Assembly (NCBI GenBank): GCA_946628415.1
Contig: CAMOWK010000004.1
Coordinates: 78,742-142,741, forward strand
Reading direction: 5' to 3'
DNA length: 64,000 nt
DNA from: an uncultured Lachnospiraceae bacterium
Lineage (GTDB): Bacteria > Bacillota > Clostridia > Lachnospirales > Lachnospiraceae
Part shown: one piece after another, positions 27,505-34,986 of the stretch
Layout: every line of letters starts with the position of its first letter
Numbering within the stretch: position 1 is the first letter of the stretch
Position numbers and translations under genes: made by a program
The notes under the pieces: generated by a model
What the model was told of the DNA's origin: nothing
What the model saw: the letters and a program-made list of their open reading frames with translations, nothing else
Database searches by the model: none

Positions 27505-28065
27505 ATGGGAAAGATAACAGTAGAAACATGTGAGATTGAAGGGCTTAAGGTTATAACACCGACAGTGTTCGGTGACGAGAGAGGCTACTTCATGGAGACT
27601 TATAATTATAATGATTTTAAAGAAGCGGGAATAGATCAGGTTTTCGTTCAGGATAACCAGTCTATGTCCAAGAAAGGCGTACTTCGCGGACTGCATTTTC
27701 AGAAGGAGTTTCCTCAGGATAAACTAGTCAGAGTTGTAAGGGGTGAGGTGTTTGACGTTGCAGTTGACCTTCGTCCGGGCAGCGAGACATTTGGCAAATG
27801 GTTTGGAGTTGTGCTTTCAGATGAGAATAAAAAGCAGTTCTTCATTCCGAAGAATTTTGCACATGGCTTTATAGTGCTTTCAGATGTCGCTGAATTCTGT
27901 TATAAATGTACTGATTTCTATCATCCGAATGATGAGGGCGGACTCCTTTGGTCAGACCCGGATATAGGAGTCGAGTGGCCTCTTCCGGAGGGCATGACAA
28001 AGGAAGACCTTATAATTTCCGATAAAGATCACAAATGGAGCGGGATTGCTGAATACGTAAAGTAA
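27505..28065 (+). CDS. rfbC: dTDP-4-dehydrorhamnose 3,5-epimerase
   Basis: This cupin enzyme makes dTDP-4-keto-L-rhamnose in the third step of dTDP-L-rhamnose synthesis. The 186-residue protein has F-G-D-E-R-G-Y-F-M-E-T, Q-D-N-Q-S, the catalytic His in L-R-G-L-H-F-Q, and F-I-P-K-N-F-A-H-G-F, all diagnostic of RmlC. Other rml genes are not in the window. The genes for a polysaccharide exporter follow directly, so the exported glycan may contain rhamnose (inference). Confidence 0.95.
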   Translation: MGKITVETCEIEGLKVITPTVFGDERGYFMETYNYNDFKEAGIDQVFVQDNQSMSKKGVLRGLHFQKEFPQDKLVRVVRGEVFDVAVDLRPGSETFGKWFGVVLSDENKKQFFIPKNFAHGFIVLSDVAEFCYKCTDFYHPNDEGGLLWSDPDIGVEWPLPEGMTKEDLIISDKDHKWSGIAEYVK

Positions 28066-28105
28066 GTTTCTTTTACAGATTATGTGGCGGTAAATTGTAG
28101 ATAAT

Positions 28106-28915
28106 ATGAAAAGTTCAATTGAGATAATTAAAAATATCATAAAGAACTGGAAGCTCAGCATCTCGCTTTCCAGAAATGACTTCAGGATGAAATTTGCAGG
28201 CTCTTACCTTGGTATAATCTGGGCTTTTATACAGCCTGTTGTTACCGTGCTTGTTTACTGGTTTGTGTTTCAGGTAGGGCTCAGGCATGGGACTGTAGGT
28301 GAGTACCCGTATGTGGTTTATCTTATATGCGGTCTTATGCCATGGTTTTTTATAGCGGATGCGCTTTCCGGCGGAGCAACTGCATTTACGGATTATAATT
28401 ATCTTGTTAAGCAGGTGGTATTTAATATAAGCATACTGCCGTTTATCAAGATAGTTTCCGCGTTTTATGTGCATATATTCTTCGCTGTAGTAACGCTGGT
28501 CATACTTATGCTGTACGGTTTTCTGCCGGATGTTTATGATCTGCAGATTGTATATTACATGTTCTGCAGTTTTGTCCTTGTGCTCGGACTTTCATACCTG
28601 TTTTCATCAATGGTGGTATTTGCCAGAGATGTAAAACAGATAATCAACATATTCGTTATTCAGATAGGAGTCTGGATTACTCCTATTATGTGGAGTGCGG
28701 GTGATATGCTTTCACCGAAACTTCACGCAGTATTTAAACTTAATCCTTTTTATTACATTACAGAGGGTTATAGAGATGCACTTCTTTACAAACACTTTTT
28801 CTGGGAGTCGCGTCCCCTCTGGACATTCTATTTCTGGGTGATAACGGTGCTCCTCTTCATATTCGGAGCCAGAGTTTATAAAAGGTCAAGACCACACTTC
28901 GCAGATCTTCTTTAA
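28106..28915 (+). CDS. polysaccharide ABC transporter permease (Wzm/TagG type)
   Basis: The protein has 269 residues and six membrane segments of the ABC-2 type. The N-terminal R-N-D-F-R-M-K-F-A-G-S-Y-L-G-I-I-W-A-F-I-Q-P amphipathic entry and the E-G-Y-R-D-A-L-L segment are characteristic of O-antigen, teichoic acid or rhamnan export permeases. It should form the channel through which a finished lipid-linked polymer crosses the membrane. The ribosome binding site is weak. Its ATPase gene lies 397 bases downstream, an unusual gap filled with repeats. Confidence 0.9.
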   Translation: MKSSIEIIKNIIKNWKLSISLSRNDFRMKFAGSYLGIIWAFIQPVVTVLVYWFVFQVGLRHGTVGEYPYVVYLICGLMPWFFIADALSGGATAFTDYNYLVKQVVFNISILPFIKIVSAFYVHIFFAVVTLVILMLYGFLPDVYDLQIVYYMFCSFVLVLGLSYLFSSMVVFARDVKQIINIFVIQIGVWITPIMWSAGDMLSPKLHAVFKLNPFYYITEGYRDALLYKHFFWESRPLWTFYFWVITVLLFIFGARVYKRSRPHFADLL

Positions 28916-29022
28916 GTCTGCTGACCACGAAGTGGTCATGCGTACCATATGGGCGTATTGCTGCTTGCAGCAAAACGCCCATATGGTACACATGAACGCT
29001 GTCCGTAGGACAGAGCAGACTT
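28914..29022. repeat. cloverleaf-like multi-hairpin element
   Basis: A 9-bp outer stem (AAGTCTGCT at 28914-28922 with AGCAGACTT at 29014-29022) closes three hairpins: GACCAC-GTGGTC (28923-28937), a 15-bp perfect stem continued by TTGCTGC/GCAGCAA (28942-28989), and CTGTCC-GGACAG (28999-29013). The outer stem starts at the stop codon of the permease gene. A second smaller nested fold follows at about 29026-29095. Confidence 0.75.
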
Positions 29023-29057
29023 TGATCTGCGACGGTGACTGTAAGTCGCAAAGCGAC

Positions 29058-29280
29058 GACTGACAGCGGAGCTGGCAGAGTCACCGTCTGCAGGTAAGCA
29101 GGTGAGTAGATAGCGGAGCGACGACTGACAGCAAAGCTGGCAGAGTCACCGTCTGCGAGTAATAGGAGAGCGGAAAGTGATGGAGACTGACAGCGAAGCT
29201 GGCAGAGTCATCGTCTGCGATAGATAGGAGAGCAGAATGTGATGGAGACTGACAGCGAAGCTGGCAGGGTCACCGTCTGC
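29058..29280. repeat. four tandem 62-65-bp repeats
   Basis: Copies start at 29058, 29123, 29185 and 29247. Each begins with a 34-base unit of the form GACTGACAGC(G/A)...GCTGGCAG-GTC(A)(C/T)CGTCTGC, which can fold because GACAGC pairs with GCTGGC and GACGGTGAC-type sequence pairs with GTCACCGTC. The array lies between the permease and ATPase genes of one transporter and ends just before the ATPase ribosome binding site. Confidence 0.7.
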
Positions 29281-29312
29281 AAGTAAGCGGGTGAGTAGAT
29301 AGGAATATAAAT

Positions 29313-30518
29313 ATGGAAAATGCAATTTCTGTAAAAAATATATATAAGCAGTATAAGCTCTACAAGGGCAAGATGGACAGAATATTTGATGCCCTTGGAC
29401 TTCGCCCTTTCTCAAAGTATAAAGAGCATAACGCCCTCAATGGCGTAAGCTTTGATGTGGCGCAGGGTGAGTGCATAGGTATTATCGGTACTAATGGAGC
29501 AGGTAAATCCACTATACTTAAAATCATAACAGGTGTTGTAAGCCCTACTTCAGGCGAAGTAGTGGTAAACGGAAGGATATCAGCCCTGCTCGAACTTGGA
29601 GCCGGTTTCAATCAGGAATACACAGGAATTGAAAATATCTATCTGAACGGAACTATGATAGGTATGTCAAAAGAAGAGGTCGATGAAAAGCTTGATGATA
29701 TTCTTAAATTCGCAGATATAGGCGAGTATGTTTACCAGCCTGTTAAGACTTATTCATCAGGTATGTTCGTCCGCCTTGCATTTGCAGTGGCAATTAATGT
29801 TGATCCGGAGATTCTTATAGTCGATGAGGCACTTTCTGTAGGCGACGTATTCTTTCAGGCAAAGTGCTATCAGAAATTTGAAGAGTTTAAAAATGCCGGT
29901 AAGACAATTCTCTTTGTCAGCCATGACCTGTCCAGTATAGAGAAGTACTGTGACAGAGCAATACTCTTAAATAAGGGTACACTTGTCGCGGACGGCAGTC
30001 CTAAAGATACGATAGATCTTTATAAACAGATTCTTGTCGGCCAGAGCGAGAACGGTAAGCTTAAGAGATCTGATGACGGCACGCAGGATTACGGCGATAA
30101 GAAGGTTGAGATCACAGATTATAAATTCATGGATGATACCGGAAGAGAAACGACGACCTATATGAAGGGCAGTTCATTTTCGGTTAAAGTCAGGATTCAT
30201 GCGAATACTGATGTTCAGGCACCTATCGTTGCTCTTACTATAAGAAATATAAAAGGAATTGATGTCACGGGAACCAATACAATGATGGAAAAGTGTGACA
30301 TAGGACCGTTAAAAGCCGGTGAAGAAAGGCTCGTTACATTTACCCAGAAAATTGATCTCCAGGGCGGAGAGTACCTCATCTCGCTTGGCTGCACACGCTT
30401 TGAAGAGTACGAACTTCGTGTGTACCACAGACTGTATGATGTGACATCCATAGCTGTTGTATCATCGAAGGATACAGTGGGTTACTACGATATGAATTCT
30501 CATGTGACAGTGGAGTGA
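29313..30518 (+). CDS. polysaccharide ABC transporter ATPase with Wzt-type C-terminal domain
   Basis: This 401-residue protein has Walker A G-T-N-G-A-G-K-S-T, the signature segment Y-S-S-G-M, and Walker B I-L-I-V-D-E-A-L-S-V-G-D. The last 150 residues form a beta-rich domain like the Wzt C-terminal carbohydrate-binding domain, which in O-antigen systems recognises the finished chain end. It therefore probably exports a polymer with a specific terminal modification. It pairs with the permease gene upstream and is followed by a methyltransferase-like gene, which might once have made such a cap. Confidence 0.92.
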   Translation: MENAISVKNIYKQYKLYKGKMDRIFDALGLRPFSKYKEHNALNGVSFDVAQGECIGIIGTNGAGKSTILKIITGVVSPTSGEVVVNGRISALLELGAGFNQEYTGIENIYLNGTMIGMSKEEVDEKLDDILKFADIGEYVYQPVKTYSSGMFVRLAFAVAINVDPEILIVDEALSVGDVFFQAKCYQKFEEFKNAGKTILFVSHDLSSIEKYCDRAILLNKGTLVADGSPKDTIDLYKQILVGQSENGKLKRSDDGTQDYGDKKVEITDYKFMDDTGRETTTYMKGSSFSVKVRIHANTDVQAPIVALTIRNIKGIDVTGTNTMMEKCDIGPLKAGEERLVTFTQKIDLQGGEYLISLGCTRFEEYELRVYHRLYDVTSIAVVSSKDTVGYYDMNSHVTVE

Positions 30519-30565
30519 AGTAGTATAACATTTGTTCTGTAATGTCAAATGAAAAAGGAGTAAGT

Positions 30566-32053
30566 ATGTCAGAATTACAGAAAAACCTGCTTTCATGGTA
30601 TGAGTTTCAGCCTGACAGATCAAAGGTAGAGGTTAGAAATCCGGAGGATCTGGACAGATTAGAGGATTTCTATGACTATATAGTGATAATTCCTGATAAT
30701 GGGGTTGATATTTATAATGCAGTCAAAGTTTCGGCAGCGCATCTTTCAGACAGCGGAGTCATGATTCTTGCTGCTGATAATAAGTTTGCCCTTAAGTACT
30801 GGTCCGGTGTGGCAAATGAATCGAGCGGGTTGTATTTCGGAAGTATCACAGGATGCGACCTTACTACTATTTCTAAAAATGATATAAAAAAACTGGAAGA
30901 AATCGGGCTGTTCGTTAAAGCTGTCTATTATCCGTATCCGGATATAAGATTCCCACGCTCTGTTTATAAAAAAGAATATATAGAAAAAACGGGTATAAAT
31001 CCATGTTCGCTCACTCCTTCGTTTGAAAAAGACAGATATGTCATGTTCAGCGAAGCTGATGCCATGAAAGAGCTTATGGATGAAGGCATTTGGGAGAATT
31101 TTGTAAATGCATTTATACTGATTCTCTGTAAGGAAAGTGAAAATGTGTCCGATGACGGTAATCTGCTTTATGCAAGATTTAACTCTGAACGTGCACCTGA
31201 ATATAGAGTGAATACATTTATAAAAGAATCAGATGGAAAGATATACGTTGAGAAGTCAGCTGATTCAAAAGAAGCAGAGGCACATCTGGAGAGAATCAGG
31301 GAAAACTATAAAAGAATAGAAAAACTGTATAAGAGCATTAGTCCTGTGCCTTGTGAAGCTGTTAAAAAGCAGGAGGATGGTCTGGGGGCGGAGCAGTCTT
31401 TAGCTTCTCTTAACTTCCCTTATCTTGAAGGCGTGACACTGGATAAGAAACTGGCTGATGATATAAAGTCGCTTGACAGAGGAAATGACACGCAGGACAG
31501 CGTATTTAAGCTTATTACTTCATACCTTGAAATCATCTTTGATTATAATGCCGAAATGCTGGATGGCGAGGGTGATCCAAAGGTTTCAAACGTGGATTCA
31601 ATTTTCTCCAATTTTATTCTTGCAGGCAGTGAGACAGAGCCGGGGACGTCCGGTAAAATCTATCTTATAGATTATGAATGGGTGTATGAAAAGAGCATGC
31701 CGATTGATTATCTAAGGTACAGAACGGTTTTTTATTTCTATCAGGATCATCCCGAAGTGGAAGAACTGCTTTCATTGGAAAAACTCCTGCACCTGCTCGG
31801 TATGACTGATGAAAGTATAGAAAAGTATAAAGCCCTCGAGGATAAGTTCCAGCAGAAAATATACGGTGATGGCTGGAAGTATCAGATCAGAGGAAAGTAT
31901 GCAAAGAAGAATATTTCATTTGAGGGACTTGAAGAAGATTTCAGACTTAAAGAAAATCATATAAAGAATCTTGAAGAGTCAAATGAGAAATTGCGCAGGT
32001 TTATCAAAAATCCTGTGGCAGGACTCATTAAAAGACTGCGAAAGCATAATTAA
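30566..32053 (+). CDS. degenerate SAM-methyltransferase-like protein with kinase-like region
   Basis: The protein has 495 residues. The segment L-S-D-S-G-V-M-I-L-A-A-D-N-K-F-A-L-K-Y-W and the later Y-Y-P-Y-P-D-I-R-F-P match the second half of a glycan-cluster methyltransferase family (L-x-P-G-G-x-L-L-L-A-I-E-N-x-x-G-L-K-Y). The usual N-terminal SAM motif with its glycine loop is absent: only about 30 residues precede V-R-N-P-E-D-L. The C-terminal half contains L-I-D-Y-E-W, which recalls the metal-binding site of phosphotransferase-like proteins, then a coiled-coil end. The start at 30566 has AAGGAG 5 bases upstream; an earlier in-frame ATG at 30542 has none. Function is unclear; it may be a non-catalytic glycan-assembly partner. 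Confidence 0.6.
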   Translation: MSELQKNLLSWYEFQPDRSKVEVRNPEDLDRLEDFYDYIVIIPDNGVDIYNAVKVSAAHLSDSGVMILAADNKFALKYWSGVANESSGLYFGSITGCDLTTISKNDIKKLEEIGLFVKAVYYPYPDIRFPRSVYKKEYIEKTGINPCSLTPSFEKDRYVMFSEADAMKELMDEGIWENFVNAFILILCKESENVSDDGNLLYARFNSERAPEYRVNTFIKESDGKIYVEKSADSKEAEAHLERIRENYKRIEKLYKSISPVPCEAVKKQEDGLGAEQSLASLNFPYLEGVTLDKKLADDIKSLDRGNDTQDSVFKLITSYLEIIFDYNAEMLDGEGDPKVSNVDSIFSNFILAGSETEPGTSGKIYLIDYEWVYEKSMPIDYLRYRTVFYFYQDHPEVEELLSLEKLLHLLGMTDESIEKYKALEDKFQQKIYGDGWKYQIRGKYAKKNISFEGLEEDFRLKENHIKNLEESNEKLRRFIKNPVAGLIKRLRKHN

Positions 32054-32063
32054 GATGTGACGT

Positions 32064-32096
32064 AAGAGACAGTCAAATATGTGGCTGTCTCTTTTG
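32064..32096 (+). terminator. rho-independent terminator
   Basis: AAGAGACAG (32064-32072) and CTGTCTCTT (32085-32093) form a 9-bp stem followed by a short T run, 11 bases after the methyltransferase-like gene. It separates the exporter unit from the exoenzyme unit. The remaining 220 bases up to the GH9 start are AT-rich and probably hold its promoter, which I could not place with confidence. Confidence 0.7.
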
Positions 32097-32316
32097 GCTC
32101 ATTCATGTAATCAGGAAAAATAGTACATTTTCACAAAAAGTTCAGAAAAATGTAACACTTTCTTAACTATATGTGATAGAATAGTTGTATTGAAAAATAC
32201 TGAATTTTTTATTTGAGGAAGAGGGGAGACTTCTGCCTCTGTTAGTGTGTGTAAAAATAAGAATATTCTACCGAATTATATATAATCATAAGATGGTAAA
32301 GAGGGGTAAAGAAAAC

Positions 32317-34986
32317 ATGAGACGAGGACTAAAGAAAGTATTTGCTGCAGCACTTGCAGGAGCTATGGCAATCAGTACAGCACTTGTTGTGCCGGTAACA
32401 GACATTGGAGCTTATGTCGCTAAAACCGAGACAAAAGCGGTAAGCGAAAGCTACGCGGCGGTTCCGTATAATTACGCAAAACTGCTTCAGCAGTCACTTT
32501 ATCTTTATGATGCAAATATGTGTGGTGGCGATGTCGGTTCTGCAAGTCTTCTTTCATGGAGAGGTAACTGCCATACCAGTGACAGAGTCAGCTACAGAAG
32601 AAGCGACGGCTCATATGTTTCAGTAGATCTTACAGGCGGTTATCATGATGCCGGCGACCACGTTAAGTTTGGTCTTCCACAGGCTTATTCAGCATTCGTT
32701 CTTGGGATGAGTTACGATACAAATAAAGATGCATTTGAATCAGCTTCACAGACAGGCCATTTAAGAAATATCACAACCAGATTCGCAGATTATTTCGTTA
32801 AATGTACTGTTCTTGATAAATCAGGCAACAATGTTGAAGACTTCTGCGTTCAGGTCGGACAGGGCGGCGCAGGTTTCGATCACGGTTACTGGGGAGCTCC
32901 TGAAAAGCAGACAGGCACCAACAGACCTATATACTTTGCAAAGAGGGATAATGATCCTTCGACTGATGTGGTTTGTCTTTCTGCTGCAGCACTTGCGATC
33001 CATTACAAGAATTTCGGCGGACAGAAGTACCTTGATACAGCAAAGAAGCTTTTTGCTTTTGCAAAGAGAAATTCTAAGGCAAATAACAGATCGGGCGGTA
33101 CATTTTATCAGTCCACTTCATGGGAAGATGATTATGCTCTTGCGGCAACAATGCTTTACAAGGTGACAGGCGACTCACAGTATCTGTCTGATTATAACAG
33201 TTTGAAGTCTAACGGAAATGTTACTAATGTTTACTGGCCGCTTTGCTGGAACAACACCGGAATCGCAGTTGCATATTACAACGGTAACAGAAACGGACTT
33301 AAGCATACAAATGTCAGTGCAGGAACACTTGACGGAATATATAAGCACGTAAATGACTGGGGTTCTGCAAGATATAACACATCGCTTCAGTATACCTCGC
33401 TTCTTTATGATAAGCTTTCGGGAACTAATACCTACAGGTCATGGGCTGAATCACAGATGAATTACCTTCTTGGTTCAAATCCAAGGAAAGTATGCTATGT
33501 TGTAGGCTTTGCTTCAAACAGCTCAAAGTATCCTCACCACAGGGCTGCATCCGGTTACACGGGCGGACCTAAAGGAACAACAAAGCAGGCTCATGTGCTT
33601 CTCGGTGCTCTCGTAGGCGGACCTACAAATGGCGGCTATACCGATACAGCTGATAATTATCAGTGCAATGAGGTTGCCATCGACTACAATGCAACTCTTG
33701 TTGCAGCGGCTGCGGCTATCTACAGTGGACATAAGGGAGAGGCTGTTGTTGACGGAAGCCTTTATACCGACGGACCGGTGACTGTATTTAACGGCGTTGA
33801 TTATGCAGCGGTTTATGATTACAAGTATTACGTGAATAAGTATCCTGATATCAAGAATGCTTTCGGCGGCGATACATTTAAAACTCTTCAGCATTTTGTG
33901 AATTACGGAATGAAAGAAGGAAGACAGGGTATAGCTTCTTTCAACGTTCAGTCATATAAGAATGCATATGTTGATCTTAGAAATGCATTTGGAAATGATC
34001 TTCCTAACTATTACATGCACTATGTGAAGTACGGAAAGAGAGAAGGACGTAAAGGCACTGGCGTAAGTGCACCTGTTGGCTCTGTTACAAAACTGAAGGG
34101 AGTTGATTATTCAACTGTATTTGATTATAAGTATTACATTTCAAAATATCCTGATATAAAGAAGGCGTTTGGAAATGATGACGTAAAGGCGCTTCAGCAT
34201 TTTGTAAATTACGGAATGAAGGAAGGAAGACAGGGTAAAGCAAGCTTTGATGTTAATTCATATGCTAGAAAGTATGCTGACCTTAGACATGCATTTAAGA
34301 ATGACCTTACAAAGTACTATCTCCACTTCATGAAATACGGAAGTAAGGAAGGAAGAAAGGCTACAGGTCAGACAACTGTTGTTGGATATGATACAAAGCT
34401 TGACGGCGTTGATTACAGTAAGGTTTATGACTATAACTTCTATACGAATAAATATCCTGATATAAAGAAGGCTTTTGGATATGATGACACGGCTGTTCTG
34501 AGACATTTCGTAAATTACGGAATGAAGGAAGGAAGACAGGCAAAGGCAGGATTCCAGGTACAGTCTTATAAAAATGCATATGCCGATCTTAGAGGCGCAT
34601 TTGCATCAGATCTTCCTAAATATTATCTCCACTATATTAACTACGGAGCAAAAGAAGGAAGAAATAAAACTACAGGTGTTACAACAGTATCCGGTTATGT
34701 GACAAAGCTTGGCGGAGTGGATTATTCTGCTGTATATGACTTTAATTATTACATGAATAAGTATCCGGATCTTAAGAAGGCATTTGGAAATGACGATATA
34801 AAGGCACTTCAGCATTTCGTAAATTACGGAATGAGAGAGGGACGCGTTGCATCTAAGAACTTTGATCCCGCTTTCTATAAGAAAACATACGGTGATCTCA
34901 GAAAGGCGTTCGGAAATAACAATAAAGATTATTATATGCATTACATTAAGTACGGTAAAAAAGAAGGAAGAAGAGGTTCTAAATGA
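32317..34986 (+). CDS. secreted GH9 endoglucanase with four paired surface repeats
   Basis: The protein has 889 residues. A signal peptide covers about 1-35. The GH9 catalytic domain (about 45-475) contains Y-H-D111-A-G-D114-H-V-K-F-G, the two Asp residues that activate water, the H407-H-R-A-A-S-G segment, and the acid Glu452 in C-N-E-V-A-I-D-Y-N-A, so it is probably active on cellulose or other beta-1,4-glucans. It has no cellulose-binding module. From 491 to the end there are four 100-residue modules, each made of a Y-D-Y-x-Y-Y-x-x-K-Y-P-D-I half and an S-Y-x-x-A-Y-x-D-L-R half, both ending Y-G-x-x-E-G-R. The ATG at 32317 gives a proper signal peptide and follows AGAGGGG. The stop overlaps the next start as ATGA. 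Confidence 0.92.
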   Translation: MRRGLKKVFAAALAGAMAISTALVVPVTDIGAYVAKTETKAVSESYAAVPYNYAKLLQQSLYLYDANMCGGDVGSASLLSWRGNCHTSDRVSYRRSDGSYVSVDLTGGYHDAGDHVKFGLPQAYSAFVLGMSYDTNKDAFESASQTGHLRNITTRFADYFVKCTVLDKSGNNVEDFCVQVGQGGAGFDHGYWGAPEKQTGTNRPIYFAKRDNDPSTDVVCLSAAALAIHYKNFGGQKYLDTAKKLFAFAKRNSKANNRSGGTFYQSTSWEDDYALAATMLYKVTGDSQYLSDYNSLKSNGNVTNVYWPLCWNNTGIAVAYYNGNRNGLKHTNVSAGTLDGIYKHVNDWGSARYNTSLQYTSLLYDKLSGTNTYRSWAESQMNYLLGSNPRKVCYVVGFASNSSKYPHHRAASGYTGGPKGTTKQAHVLLGALVGGPTNGGYTDTADNYQCNEVAIDYNATLVAAAAAIYSGHKGEAVVDGSLYTDGPVTVFNGVDYAAVYDYKYYVNKYPDIKNAFGGDTFKTLQHFVNYGMKEGRQGIASFNVQSYKNAYVDLRNAFGNDLPNYYMHYVKYGKREGRKGTGVSAPVGSVTKLKGVDYSTVFDYKYYISKYPDIKKAFGNDDVKALQHFVNYGMKEGRQGKASFDVNSYARKYADLRHAFKNDLTKYYLHFMKYGSKEGRKATGQTTVVGYDTKLDGVDYSKVYDYNFYTNKYPDIKKAFGYDDTAVLRHFVNYGMKEGRQAKAGFQVQSYKNAYADLRGAFASDLPKYYLHYINYGAKEGRNKTTGVTTVSGYVTKLGGVDYSAVYDFNYYMNKYPDLKKAFGNDDIKALQHFVNYGMREGRVASKNFDPAFYKKTYGDLRKAFGNNNKDYYMHYIKYGKKEGRRGSK

